Positions 7,583 through 15,696 are shown, numbered from the stretch's first letter. The stretch is DNA of 64,000 nt from JAGVXH01 sp041649755 (GCA_041649755.1 JBAZMK010000003.1:39406-103405), one strand, 5' to 3'. Notes: generated from the letters alone by a model not told the origin. Made by a program: numbers and translations.

Positions 7583-8206
7583 ATGGCTGAAAGAAAAAAA
7601 TTCATTGAAGTGGAAATCCCTCTTTTAGGAACTTCGTTTAATGTTCTTGGGAGTCAAGAGGAGCTTAAAGGCAAGACGATAAAGATGGACCTTACAAGAA
7701 GACTTAGAGGAAAGGGGCTTACAATGATATTCAAGATATTCCAAGAAGATAAAAAATTAGTTGCTATCCCTTACAGAATGGAACTTGTGAAGTCTTATAT
7801 AAAAAGAATAATGAGAAAAAGAGCAGATTATGTAGAAGATTCTTTTAAGGGGAGTTGTGCGGACATTTCGGCCATAATAAAACCTTTTTTAATTACCCGA
7901 AAGAAAGTTTCAAGAGCTGTGAGAAAAAATCTTAGAAACACGACAAAGGAGTTTATAATAGAATACATAAAAGAAAAGGAATTTAACGAAGTGTGTAATG
8001 AATTAAAAAACGGGACTTTTCAGAAGGCGATGTTGCCTAGATTAAAGAAAGTTTATCCTCTTTCTTTCTGTGATATAAGAGTTTTTGAAACCAAAGAGAT
8101 TGAGAAAGTAGATTTAAAGAAAGCAATAAAAGAAGAAGCAGAAGAGGGTTACGAAGAAGAAAGTTATTTAGAAGACAAAGAAGAGAAAAATGAAGAGGTG
8201 GAGTAA
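7583..8206 (+). CDS. rps3ae: Ribosomal protein eS1 (S3Ae)
   Basis: This 207-residue protein shows the eS1 core: F-N-V-L-G at the start, the segment L-R-G-K-G-L-T, and M-R-K-R-A-D-Y in the middle of a mixed alpha/beta domain. A highly acidic C-terminal tail (E-E-A-E-E-G-Y-E-E-E) follows. eS1 lies at the mRNA exit platform of the small subunit. It begins 2 bp after the eL42 stop and shares a base with the ndk start, so the three genes are co-transcribed. Confidence 0.93.
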   Translation: MAERKKFIEVEIPLLGTSFNVLGSQEELKGKTIKMDLTRRLRGKGLTMIFKIFQEDKKLVAIPYRMELVKSYIKRIMRKRADYVEDSFKGSCADISAIIKPFLITRKKVSRAVRKNLRNTTKEFIIEYIKEKEFNEVCNELKNGTFQKAMLPRLKKVYPLSFCDIRVFETKEIEKVDLKKAIKEEAEEGYEEESYLEDKEEKNEEVE

Positions 8207-8718
8207 TGGCTAACGAATCCTGTCTTATTCTGATAAAACCTGATGGATTGATTAAGTCTCTGACGGGAAATATAATAAATGAACTTTCTGCTGCGAAACT
8301 TAAAATAATTGGGGCAAAAATTGTTTCTGTAAGGAAAGAACTTGCCGAAAAACATTATTTTGAGCTAAAAGAAAAGAAGCCAGAAATTTTTGAAGAGGTT
8401 TTAAAATACATAATGGGGGAGTATCACACGAACAGGGTTTTTGCCTTAATTTACTATGGAGAAAATGCGATTTCCAAGATAAGAGAGATTGTTGGTCCGA
8501 CAAACCCTGAAGAAGCTCACCCGACTTCAATAAGGGGGAGATATGGGCGGATAAATTCAAAGACAAAGGTTCTTGAAAACTGCATTCATGCATCTGATTC
8601 CCCAGAATCTGCGAAAAGAGAAATAAAGCTTTGGTTTAGTCCAGATGAAATTGTTGAGGAGATTTACCCCACGATAACTAAGAAAGAAGAAAAAGAATTT
8701 AGGGTTTGGGGGGCTTAA
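8206..8718 (+). CDS. ndk: Nucleoside diphosphate kinase
   Basis: NDK transfers the gamma phosphate between nucleoside triphosphates and diphosphates through a phosphohistidine. The nucleotide-binding I-K-P-D-G (10-14) and the active-site N-C-I-H-A-S-D-S with His128 are present, as is R-G-R-Y-G. At 170 residues it is longer than the usual ~150, with an insert around 55-75 and a C-terminal extension. This is the long NDK form seen in some archaea. The ATG overlaps the eS1 stop by one base. Confidence 0.95.
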   Translation: MANESCLILIKPDGLIKSLTGNIINELSAAKLKIIGAKIVSVRKELAEKHYFELKEKKPEIFEEVLKYIMGEYHTNRVFALIYYGENAISKIREIVGPTNPEEAHPTSIRGRYGRINSKTKVLENCIHASDSPESAKREIKLWFSPDEIVEEIYPTITKKEEKEFRVWGA

Positions 8719-8754
8719 TAATACTTAAAAACTATTTGTCTTTAGGTTCTATGT

Positions 8755-8826
8755 GCCTGCATAGCTCAGTGATAGAGCATCTGCCTTGTAAGCAGAGGGT
8801 CGGGGGTTTGAATCCCTCTGCAGGCT
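8755..8826 (+). tRNA. tRNA-Thr (anticodon UGU)
   Basis: The acceptor GCCTGCA/TGCAGGC, anticodon stem TCTGC/GCAGA with loop CTTGTAA (anticodon UGU) and T-arm GGGGG-TTTGAAT-CCCTC form a complete cloverleaf. A TATA-like ACTTAAAAAC lies about 28 nt upstream. Unlike Gln, Val and Pro, this gene has no foldback element downstream; the next gene ends 14 bp away. Confidence 0.95.
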
Positions 8827-8840
8827 TGATGACAGAACTC

Positions 8841-9467
8841 CTACTTCTTCACTCCAATTTTATAACTTAAGCATAAGTAAGCGAGGTCTCCGTAATTTCC
8901 AAGAACATCTTTGTCGTAAGAAGCCAGAAAGCTAAGATTGTCTGCTAGTTGTATTGTTGCCGAAGGACCAAGATAAAAGAAAGGTTCTTTTTCTTCTGTT
9001 TTTACTGCATACCCTAAAAATCCTGCTTTCAGCCAGCTGTTTATTTTGTAATCTCCGCTAGGGATAAAATATGCCTGGTCTCCTGTTCCTTCTGTTAATC
9101 CTGAAAAAAGCCTGACTTGCGCATTTAAGCTTAACTTCTCATCTAAGAATTTCTTTCCATAATCCATCCTTATTCCTGCCCAGGTGTTTTCCTGGTTGTC
9201 TGCTTTAAAATGTCCATAAAGAGTAAAATCCCCAAATTTTCTTCCCATCATTACTTCTGTTCTTTGATTCTCGCTTGGAGCAGTATAAACAAAAGGTCTT
9301 ACTCGAAAAATACCGTTTCCTTCCGTATAAGATATCTCCGTATTCATCATTGTTGTTAATGGTTTGTCGCTTGCCTGTAGAGGATTAGCCAAACTTGATG
9401 CTCCAATTAAGATTCCTGCTAAGGTGTTTCTTACTCTTGTTCTAAATGAAGATTTTTGTGGTTTCAT
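8841..9467 (-). CDS. Exported beta-barrel-like protein, second of pair
   Basis: This 208-residue protein has an Arg-containing N-terminal signal peptide (about 1-33) ending L-Q-A-S. The rest alternates short aromatic/hydrophobic beta strands with polar turns (F-T-L-Y-G-H-F-K-A, L-S-L-N-A-Q-V-R-L-F). It ends in a strand L-C-L-S-Y-K-I-G. This is the look of bacterial outer-membrane barrels, which is odd for an archaeon. Its ATG overlaps the stop of the 98-residue gene by 4 bp (ATGA), so the two are coupled. Function unknown; pore or surface structure is an inference. Confidence 0.6.
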   Translation of the reverse strand: MKPQKSSFRTRVRNTLAGILIGASSLANPLQASDKPLTTMMNTEISYTEGNGIFRVRPFVYTAPSENQRTEVMMGRKFGDFTLYGHFKADNQENTWAGIRMDYGKKFLDEKLSLNAQVRLFSGLTEGTGDQAYFIPSGDYKINSWLKAGFLGYAVKTEEKEPFFYLGPSATIQLADNLSFLASYDKDVLGNYGDLAYLCLSYKIGVKK

Positions 9468-9760
9468 CTTAATCTCTCAAGCCCATTTATTTCTGCCTGT
9501 CTTTTGAGCAACTGATAAACATAAACTCCTGCCGCCTGTACGCAAAGTTTTTCGTCACCATGAAGCCCATACTCTTGAGTGAATCTTTCTAATGCAACTT
9601 CTAAAAATGGATTTTCTCCGAAAATCTCATCTGCTTGGTCTTCCATTACTTTCATCAATCCTTCTTCTCTTTCTCTGTCTAGTCTCTGTTCTTCTAAATA
9701 ATGCATTTCTATCGTTTCTATAGTGAGAATTGGAAGTCCTTCGGGTGTGTAATTATTCAT
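9464..9760 (-). CDS. Small acidic protein carrying the EKLCVQAAGVYVY motif
   Basis: About 98 residues, starting at MNNYTPEG (9760), 5 bp after the upstream barrel-gene stop. A longer frame from 9799 would overlap that gene by 34 bp and is less likely. The protein is helical and acidic with no signal peptide, so it is probably cytoplasmic although it sits between two exported-protein genes. Near the C-terminus it holds the 13 residues EKLCVQAAGVYVY, identical in protein and DNA to the kinase at 11509-13071. No known family is recognised. Confidence 0.6.
   Translation of the reverse strand: MNNYTPEGLPILTIETIEMHYLEEQRLDREREEGLMKVMEDQADEIFGENPFLEVALERFTQEYGLHGDEKLCVQAAGVYVYQLLKRQAEINGLERLR
9515..9553. 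repeat. 39-bp perfect repeat, copy A (shared with kinase gene)
   Basis: These 39 bases are identical to 12970-13008 in the same orientation and frame, and both encode EKLCVQAAGVYVY. The flanking bases differ at once on both sides (G versus T at the left, G versus T at the right). The rest of the two proteins is unrelated by eye. Such exact identity points to recent local recombination or gene conversion rather than slow divergence. Confidence 0.9.
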
Positions 9761-9765
9761 TTTCT

Positions 9766-10485
9766 TTAGAAGCTGTATCCCAAGCTTATACCTCCCCAAG
9801 TTAAGTCATCATAAACTTTTCCGTGTTGTTGGTTGATGAAAGCTTTGAGGTTCCATTTTCCTTTTGAAACATCTAATGAAACTCCTGGTGTGATTTGTGA
9901 CCACCCGTCTGTTCCGTAATAATCATCCAGCAATGCCGTGCTTATTGAGGGTGTTATTGATACATTTGTTCCAGAGATCTTTCCCAAGTTAAAAGTTTTT
10001 GATGCTTTAAAGTAGTGCCTGTCTCCCGTAGGAGTTTCATCATGCCCTAATAGGTGTGTAAGATCATACTCTAAGTCAATTGTCCCTCCAAGTTTAAGCC
10101 CGGCCTTGAATACATTATCGTATGTTCCAAATTCCCCAGAAGGATAATACCAGTGCTGAAAACCTATATTTGCAGAAAGTTCATCAGTTAAATTATGTGC
10201 GTAACTTACTCCGCCGTCTATTTCGTTAACAGCATTTTCTTTGAAGTCATAATTCCCCCATGCAAACCCTGAAAATCCATTTTTGAAATCAACATAAACA
10301 AGATTTTGATTTACGGTTCCTTTTTTAAACATACCGTGTCGTGCAACATAATCTGACACTAATGTCGACTCTAAATAAGTTTTAGGAGTTTTTGAAATTG
10401 CTACATTTGTAGCTCCGATTATTGCAATTAGACCTGCCATAATACCCTTCCTGAATCTTGAAGAGATCTTGTCTGTTTTTGCCAT
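9766..10485 (-). CDS. Exported porin-like beta-barrel protein, first of pair
   Basis: This 239-residue protein has a signal peptide (about 1-31, basic start then G-I-M-A-G-L-I-A-I-I-G-A). About 200 residues of alternating beta strands follow and end in G-G-I-S-L-G-Y-S-F. A final aromatic strand ending in Phe is the classic insertion signature of bacterial outer-membrane barrels. The region S-D-Y-V-A-R-H-G followed by a second strand resembles the TorF-type putative porins. AGGAGTT precedes the ATG by 7 nt. It heads the operon 10485-8841 and is divergent from a regulator. Confidence 0.65.
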   Translation of the reverse strand: MAKTDKISSRFRKGIMAGLIAIIGATNVAISKTPKTYLESTLVSDYVARHGMFKKGTVNQNLVYVDFKNGFSGFAWGNYDFKENAVNEIDGGVSYAHNLTDELSANIGFQHWYYPSGEFGTYDNVFKAGLKLGGTIDLEYDLTHLLGHDETPTGDRHYFKASKTFNLGKISGTNVSITPSISTALLDDYYGTDGWSQITPGVSLDVSKGKWNLKAFINQQHGKVYDDLTWGGISLGYSF

Positions 10486-10534
10486 TTTAATAACTCCTAT
10501 TAAGTTAATACAAGGAAGAAGAAATTAATATTTA

Positions 10535-10555
10535 ACTGATATTATTCATATCAGT
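10535..10555. promoter_or_regulatory. Candidate operator between barrel operon and PhoU-like regulator
   Basis: ACTGATAT (10535-10542) and ATATCAGT (10548-10555) form an 8-bp perfect inverted repeat with a 5-nt spacer, in the 100-bp gap between the divergent genes at 10485 and 10604. It abuts the TATA-like sequence TTAAATATTAA of the barrel operon and lies about 20 bp upstream of the TATA-like box of the regulator gene. That position fits autoregulation and control of both sides. Confidence 0.6.
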
Positions 10556-10603
10556 AATATTAAAAATAGAAAAACTTAAAAGTGAAATATGCTTCTTATT
10601 TTA

Positions 10604-11527
10604 ATGGAGAGAAAACTAATAAAACAAGGCGGGGGCGGTTATACCATCTATCTCCCTAAAAAATGGGTTAAAAAGAAGTCATTAAAAGAGGGGGATCTAG
10701 TCAAGATTAAGGAACTTGAAACATCCCTTGTTATTGACAGTGAACTAAAAGAAAGCAACGAAATCACGATAGATATTAACCCCAAAAATGAAGGATATCT
10801 CTCAATTATTTTGTCTCATGCTTACAGAAAAGGCTATGATAAAATCATCATAAATGGGTTAAATCATGATTTAATCAAAGAGATAAGCAAAGTAATCAAG
10901 AATATTCTCTTAGGCTTTGAGATTACTGACCGAACAGAAAACTATTGTAAAATTGAAAATATTTCTGAGCCTACAGAACAAAAATATAATGCCATTTTAA
11001 GAAAAATATTTTTTCTGATGAAGGAATTGAACAGCCTCATTGCCTGTGATTTTGGGGTTTATAAAAATTCTGAGGAGATCTCTGATGTAAAGATAAATCT
11101 TGACCGATTTATTCTTTTCTGTAAAAGGATTTTAATTAAAGAAAAATATGAAAAAGACTTGGTTTTAGAATGGGAGCTCCTGACTTTTTTAACTCATATA
11201 GGACACTCTTATTTCTATGCTTATGATTATTCGGAGAAAAACAAAATCAAAACAAATAAGACTCTACTTTCTCTTTTTGAAAAGTTAAAAAACTATTTTT
11301 ATTTATTTGAAAAAGCCTATTTTGAAGAGGACATAGAAAAAATACATGAAATAAACAGGCTTCGGAATGAATACCATTTTGGAGAAGTTCTAAGTCTTCT
11401 AAAGAAATCTAAAGGTGATGAAAATGTTCTTCTTTCTTATATAAAAGATATTTTCAGATTTATTCAAATTGGAACCAGCCCGATTTTGTCTAAGATATTA
11501 GAAAAGAATCAATCTATGTCTGCGTGA
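10604..11527 (+). CDS. SpoVT/AbrB-PhoU-like transcriptional regulator
   Basis: About 307 residues. The N-terminus (M-E-R-K-L-I-K-Q-G-G-G-G-Y-T-I-Y-L-P-K) is the swapped-hairpin SpoVT/AbrB DNA-binding motif found at the start of archaeal PhoU-like regulators. The rest is alpha-helical like PhoU. The start at 10604 is preferred over an ATG five codons earlier because a TATA-like AAAACTTAAAA lies about 28 nt before it. A palindrome in the upstream gap suggests that it controls itself and the barrel operon. It overlaps the kinase gene tail to tail by 19 bp. Confidence 0.75.
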   Translation: MERKLIKQGGGGYTIYLPKKWVKKKSLKEGDLVKIKELETSLVIDSELKESNEITIDINPKNEGYLSIILSHAYRKGYDKIIINGLNHDLIKEISKVIKNILLGFEITDRTENYCKIENISEPTEQKYNAILRKIFFLMKELNSLIACDFGVYKNSEEISDVKINLDRFILFCKRILIKEKYEKDLVLEWELLTFLTHIGHSYFYAYDYSEKNKIKTNKTLLSLFEKLKNYFYLFEKAYFEEDIEKIHEINRLRNEYHFGEVLSLLKKSKGDENVLLSYIKDIFRFIQIGTSPILSKILEKNQSMSA

Positions 11528-13071
11528 TAATAAGAGAGCCAATAATTGATAAATTTTTGTTCTTGTTTAGGAATTATAAGTTTTCCGTCAACACCTTTTG
11601 CATTTCTGTAGACCTCATAGTCAAAGCTACCCGAAACCCTCTTTGCCTGACTTACTAGGTCTGGTCCTACTCTTGAAATAGTCATAACATCTTCTAAATC
11701 CACTTTTTTATCTCCTATTTTTGCCTGATTCAATGCTACTTCAATTGATTTTGCCCAGACAGGCCAAGGAGTTCCGGATAATCTATTAAACTGCCTTTCA
11801 TCATTACTTGTATAGGCAATAAAGGTTCTAAATTGATTATCTGTGTAAACCTCAGGGTAATTTGTTGCTCCCCCAGAGAATTGTGTTTGTGCATGAGTCT
11901 TTAAAAAATAAGCAACAACCCTATTGTCTGTAGACAGCTTAGCATTATGAGTTAAACCGCTAAAAAACGCCCCTCCTTCAGAGATATCCTTAGGGAGGTC
12001 ATTAATCTGCTCTCTTTCTAATTCTATCTCTAAAATATTTCCTAATTTTTCAGGTGGATAAACCATCCCTTGTATTTGAGTTCTGGGCATCTCCACTTTC
12101 TTTGGTTCATAAGTTGCTGCCCCGTAAGCAAACAAACCAGAGAGTATAATCGGCAAGCCTATTGGAACAGTCCATTTCTTTATTGTTCTTGAAATAACTT
12201 TCTTGAAATCTAATTTTTCGATTACTTCCTCTAGATTCTTCAGTACGCTTCCTCCGTCATAAAATCTATTCCCTTCATTTACTGCTAAACATTTTCTTAA
12301 GAAAGGTCTTAATTTTCTTGGTGCTTTGTTAATTCTTTTTTTTATTTCTCTACTAAATTTTGGGGTTCCTAAAGTATCTATATTTATTCCTTCATAAATC
12401 CCTTTCTTTGTAACAGATTCGTATAAAATCGCACCTAAACCCCAAACATCTGCTCTTTTGCTCGGTCTTGAGTCCTCAGCAAAACACTCAGGTGCACGAT
12501 AATTTATGTCGCCATATGAACCTCTTTTGCTTCCACTTCCTCCAATAGAAATACAAGTTGTAGACCCCAAATCTCCAAGATACGCTCGGCCATTCTCAAT
12601 TAAAATGTTTGAAGGTTTAACATCTCCGTGAGTTCTGGGGCGTTCTCCACGAGGATCTTCTTTCTGACTGTGAATATATTTTAAAGCTACTGCAATATCT
12701 TTAACAAATCTTAAAGATTCTTCCATGGTTAAATTGGAAATCTTTGTTGATAGATCTCCTCCATTATAAACTGGCATAGCGATATACATCCTTCCAGTTC
12801 GGTCTCGTTCAATTAATCTTGGGACTACATGGTAGGCGGCAGCATCTAATGAAATCGCTTCTTTTCTCATTACATCTTCTTCGGTCCATCCTCTTTCTTC
12901 CATCTGTCTTTGAGCCACATCATTTGGGGAGAAAGTTTTAATTGCCCAAGGGTTTCCACCTTGATCTTTATAAACATAAACTCCTGCCGCCTGTACGCAA
13001 AGTTTTTCTCCAGTTGGCAGAAATGTAAAACTATCAATTTCCTCGTCCAGAATCTTAGATTCGCTTTTCAT
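11509..13071 (-). CDS. Membrane-anchored eukaryotic-like Ser/Thr protein kinase
   Basis: This 520-residue protein has an N-terminal kinase domain with Lys45 (A-I-K), catalytic H148-G-D150-V-K-P-S-N, D167 in a D-L-G in place of DFG, and an A-P-E at 193-195. A transmembrane helix follows at about 301-319. The last 200 residues should lie outside the cell and have no recognised domain. The glycine-rich loop region is replaced by EKLCVQAAGVYVY (22-34), shared exactly with the gene at 9464. It overlaps the end of a ribbon-helix-helix gene by 17 bp, which implies co-expression. Likely an environmental sensor. Confidence 0.85.
   Translation of the reverse strand: MKSESKILDEEIDSFTFLPTGEKLCVQAAGVYVYKDQGGNPWAIKTFSPNDVAQRQMEERGWTEEDVMRKEAISLDAAAYHVVPRLIERDRTGRMYIAMPVYNGGDLSTKISNLTMEESLRFVKDIAVALKYIHSQKEDPRGERPRTHGDVKPSNILIENGRAYLGDLGSTTCISIGGSGSKRGSYGDINYRAPECFAEDSRPSKRADVWGLGAILYESVTKKGIYEGINIDTLGTPKFSREIKKRINKAPRKLRPFLRKCLAVNEGNRFYDGGSVLKNLEEVIEKLDFKKVISRTIKKWTVPIGLPIILSGLFAYGAATYEPKKVEMPRTQIQGMVYPPEKLGNILEIELEREQINDLPKDISEGGAFFSGLTHNAKLSTDNRVVAYFLKTHAQTQFSGGATNYPEVYTDNQFRTFIAYTSNDERQFNRLSGTPWPVWAKSIEVALNQAKIGDKKVDLEDVMTISRVGPDLVSQAKRVSGSFDYEVYRNAKGVDGKLIIPKQEQKFINYWLSYYHADID
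12970..13008. repeat. 39-bp perfect repeat, copy B (inside kinase gene)
   Basis: This segment is identical to 9515-9553 and encodes kinase residues 22-34, at the place where the ATP-binding glycine-rich loop would lie. The kinase copy is followed by K-D-Q-G-G-N-P-W-A-I-K, so the segment joins a normal kinase N-lobe cleanly. This makes the kinase the more likely source of the repeat. Confidence 0.9.
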
Positions 13072-13207
13072 TTTCTTCCCCTAAAATTTCGTTTATGCAG
13101 AACTCAAAAGCATGGCTTCTGTTTCTAAATTTTCTTTTTAAAATAGAGAGGTCTATTTTTTCTAAAGTTTCGTTGTCCACCGATACACTAACTTTCTGTT
13201 TTTTCAT
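13055..13207 (-). CDS. Ribbon-helix-helix (CopG/MetJ-type) DNA-binding protein
   Basis: A 50-residue protein: a basic beta strand (K-V-S-V-S-V-D) followed by two helices, the second reading R-N-R-S-H-A-F-E-F-C-I-N-E-I-L. This is the ribbon-helix-helix pattern of small dimeric repressors. AGGAG stands 8 nt before the ATG. The stop lies inside the kinase gene (17-bp overlap), so the pair is one operon. A similar protein occurs at 37787-37933, with the shared motif F-R-N-(R/K)-S-H. It probably autoregulates through the palindrome at 13222-13237. Confidence 0.8.
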   Translation of the reverse strand: MKKQKVSVSVDNETLEKIDLSILKRKFRNRSHAFEFCINEILGEENEKRI

Positions 13208-13221
13208 ATATACTCCTAAGT

Positions 13222-13237
13222 AGTAACTAGTATTACT
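13222..13237. promoter_or_regulatory. Candidate operator at the start of the RHH-kinase transcript
   Basis: AGTAACTAGTATTACT is an imperfect inverted repeat with outer arms AGTAA/TTACT. On the reverse strand it lies between the TATA-like box ATTTATAAAGG (about 13240-13251) and the RHH start codon at 13207, around the expected transcription start. A repressor bound there would block initiation. Confidence 0.5.
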
Positions 13238-13361
13238 CCTTTATAAATTTTACTATTGTTGTTACTTTAGAATTACATAAAAGAACAAGATTTGTGCTTA
13301 TAGGCAATAGAGAAACAATACAAAGAGTTCTATAAAATAGACTATATGTTGGACGGCAAAC

Positions 13362-13817
13362 TCATACCAAAATAGCATCAACAAAATCTTCTAAAAACTC
13401 TTCATTATCTCTACAACCACAAAATCTGACCGCTTCAGCTTCAACAAGTTCTTCTCCCCTCTTTACCCCAAATCTATAAAAGCCATGAATAACTTCATGA
13501 ATAAGAGCTATCCTTCTTTCAGATTTTGGGACACCAAGGGAGATATCAAAAAGAATGGGGTCTTTGCTTATCGGGCAAATTTGGGAGCCAGGAGTATCTT
13601 TTAGTGTAGTTTCTCGAATCCTATCTCTTAAGAAATACGCTACTTTTTTAGGAGTCAAAGGAGAATGTTCTAAATAACTTTTAAATTCTGAAGGGGTCCA
13701 TCGTTCCCAGATATCTTTGATTTGACTAACCGAACCAACAAAATAATCATCTGCACGAGTTCGCCACCATAGCAAAGGATTTTGCTTAAAGCCGATGATA
13801 ATATAATCCAAGGCCAT
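13362..13817 (-). CDS. Putative zincin-like metallopeptidase, small
   Basis: This 151-residue protein contains H-E-V-I-H followed by a downstream glutamate (E-L-V-E-A-E-A), the HEXXH...E layout of zinc metallopeptidases of the IrrE/ImmA or SprT-like type. The N-terminal 90 residues, which include W-W-R-T-R-A-D-D, are of unknown fold. No signal peptide is visible, so it is probably cytoplasmic. It is a single gene upstream of the RHH-kinase operon. ImmA-type peptidases cleave repressors, so regulation of the neighbour is conceivable but not shown. Confidence 0.6.
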   Translation of the reverse strand: MALDYIIIGFKQNPLLWWRTRADDYFVGSVSQIKDIWERWTPSEFKSYLEHSPLTPKKVAYFLRDRIRETTLKDTPGSQICPISKDPILFDISLGVPKSERRIALIHEVIHGFYRFGVKRGEELVEAEAVRFCGCRDNEEFLEDFVDAILV

Positions 13818-13910
13818 AGATAGTTAAAAGAAAAGGGTTATTTATAGATTATTGCGATGCGACCATCCCTTTATACCCATCATATTTAAAAACCTAAAAT
13901 TCTCTTCATT

Positions 13911-14051
13911 ATGATGCCTGCAAAAAATAAACCAAAGCGATTTGATAGAGCAAGGTCTTGGAGAGTTGCACGAAGAAAAAGAAAAACGAAAGAGTTAACT
14001 CACCCTAAGAAAAGGTCAAGGGGAAAAAGAGAAAAAGTTAATCCTCAATAA
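13911..14051 (+). CDS. Very basic 46-residue protein
   Basis: The frame from the ATG at 13911 (or the adjacent ATG at 13914) encodes 46 residues, of which about 20 are Lys or Arg, with two Trp/Phe residues near the start (R-F-D-R-A-R-S-W-R-V-A-R-R). A TATA-like ATATTTAAAAA lies about 25 nt upstream, as for other leaderless genes here. The last 14 bp overlap the 3' end of the convergent GINS gene. Composition suggests an RNA- or DNA-binding role such as a small ribosomal or nucleoid protein. The family is not recognised. Confidence 0.6.
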   Translation: MMPAKNKPKRFDRARSWRVARRKRKTKELTHPKKRSRGKREKVNPQ

Positions 14052-14592
14052 TTTCTACTCTTTTATCTTTAGACAGGATTTCTACAATTTCTTTTTCAAG
14101 GTTTGCGATTTCGCCTTTTTGAAAAGGTCCGATTTCATTTCCTTCAAAATCAAGAAATTCCGGCACATCTTCTAAGAATCTGATTAATTTATGCTTATTT
14201 TCTTCTTTCGGTGAACCAATCATTTCAGAATTTATGCTTTTTTCGGTTTTTTCAAGACTTTTTACAACCTCTTCAAAAAGATCAACTTCAAAACTTAATA
14301 GATTCTCAAAGTCTCTTTTATTAATCCCCACTTCAGACGCTACGAAGGCGAGATTCAGAATCTTTCTTTTTCTTATTCTGATAAGGTCTTTAAAACTACT
14401 TAGGGCATTTTCAAGTTTCTTTTTATTCTTAATAGCCATATCCGAAAACAAGTCGTCTTCTTTGCTTAGAAATTCTTTTTTCTCGCGAAAATATTCTGCA
14501 ACATCTAAAAGAAATTTTTTAGGAAGACTCTGCAACTGCTCCGAATATTTCTCTTTTCGCATTGCTTCGTAAATATCGCTAAAAGTTATCAT
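14038..14592 (-). CDS. GINS complex subunit (Gins51-like)
   Basis: This 184-residue protein starts with M-I-T-F-S-D-I-Y-E-A-M-R-K-E-K and is largely alpha-helical. A short C-terminal beta domain (F-L-D-F-E-G-N-E-I-G-P-F-Q-K-G) matches the A-then-B domain order of archaeal Gins51. GINS ties the MCM helicase and RecJ/Cdc45-like protein to the replisome. Only one GINS gene is in the window, and many DPANN archaea are thought to use a homotetramer. It is a single gene, divergent from the AI-2E family gene. Confidence 0.8.
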   Translation of the reverse strand: MITFSDIYEAMRKEKYSEQLQSLPKKFLLDVAEYFREKKEFLSKEDDLFSDMAIKNKKKLENALSSFKDLIRIRKRKILNLAFVASEVGINKRDFENLLSFEVDLFEEVVKSLEKTEKSINSEMIGSPKEENKHKLIRFLEDVPEFLDFEGNEIGPFQKGEIANLEKEIVEILSKDKRVEIIED

Positions 14593-14673
14593 AGAGAAAA
14601 AGGGGAACTTAGATTTAAAAGAATTGTTATACTAATAAGCCAAACTTTATAAATAAAAAACGTATCTATTTAT

Positions 14674-15696
14674 ATGGTAAGTTATCAGGATGTCGTTAAA
14701 AAAGGGGTAATTGGTGTACTTTTTCTTGCGTTGTTCATTCTTGCATATTATATTGTTAAGCCAATAATTGTCCCAATAATTTTCGCACTTCTTTTAGCTT
14801 ATATTTTTATCCCGACATATAAGAGAATTAATTCCAGAATAAAACATAAAAATATTTCTGCGCTGGTTCTTATTTTATTAATTTTTATAGTAATTTTAGT
14901 TCCTTTGATTTATCTTCTGCCAAATTTATTAAAAGAAGTAACAGAAACTTATACTCTTCTTAGAAATTTTAATTTTGAGTCTATTCTTGATGGTTTCCTT
15001 GGCGAAGAACTTGCTTCTTCATTCTCTCAGCAATTTGATAATATTATCAGCAGATTATTTGCTTCCCTTGCAAGTCAGCTTACAGGTATTTTAACCAGTA
15101 TCCCTTCTCTTCTTTTAAAGCTTGTTGTATTCCTGTTTACTTTTTTCTTTGCAGTCAGAGATTATCAGGAAATGAAAACTTATATCAGAAAGATTTCTCC
15201 TTTTTCAAAAGGGTTAGAAGAAAAATTTGAAAAGGAGTTCAGAGGGATAACGAATGCTATAATGTTCGGGCAGCTTCTTATTGGTTTAATCACAGCTCTT
15301 GCATTTGGTGTCGGAGCTTACATTTTGGGTGTTCCTAAAGTTCTTATACTTACTTTTTTAACTGGAATTGTTTCGGTGATCCCGATTTTGGGTGCTTGGA
15401 TAGTGTGGTTTCCTGCTGGAATTATTATGATTGCCTTGGGAAGAACACTTGCGGGCGGGATACTTATAATCTACGGGGCGTTGTTCGTTTCTACAATAGA
15501 TAATATTTTAAGACCTTATTTTATCTCCAAGAATTCTCAATTGCCAATTGTAATTAGTGTTATAGGAACTATCGGAGGATTATATTTCATAGGAATTTTG
15601 GGTTTAATTTTGGGTCCCCTTATTCTTGCTTATGTATTAATAATAATAGATTTCTACCAACAAGGAAAATTAAAAGAATTGTTTGAAAAGGAATGA
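14674..15696 (+). CDS. AI-2E family (PerM/YdiK-like) membrane protein
   Basis: This 340-residue protein has about seven to eight hydrophobic helices. It shows the family pattern: a helix pair at the start, a soluble stretch (70-150), then the segment F-T-F-F-F-A-V-R-D and the C-terminal G-I-V-S-V-I-P-I-L-G-A-W core. The family is annotated as an exporter, and some members exchange sodium or protons; the substrate here is unknown. The stop overlaps the start of AMP phosphorylase by 4 bp. Confidence 0.85.
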   Translation: MVSYQDVVKKGVIGVLFLALFILAYYIVKPIIVPIIFALLLAYIFIPTYKRINSRIKHKNISALVLILLIFIVILVPLIYLLPNLLKEVTETYTLLRNFNFESILDGFLGEELASSFSQQFDNIISRLFASLASQLTGILTSIPSLLLKLVVFLFTFFFAVRDYQEMKTYIRKISPFSKGLEEKFEKEFRGITNAIMFGQLLIGLITALAFGVGAYILGVPKVLILTFLTGIVSVIPILGAWIVWFPAGIIMIALGRTLAGGILIIYGALFVSTIDNILRPYFISKNSQLPIVISVIGTIGGLYFIGILGLILGPLILAYVLIIIDFYQQGKLKELFEKE

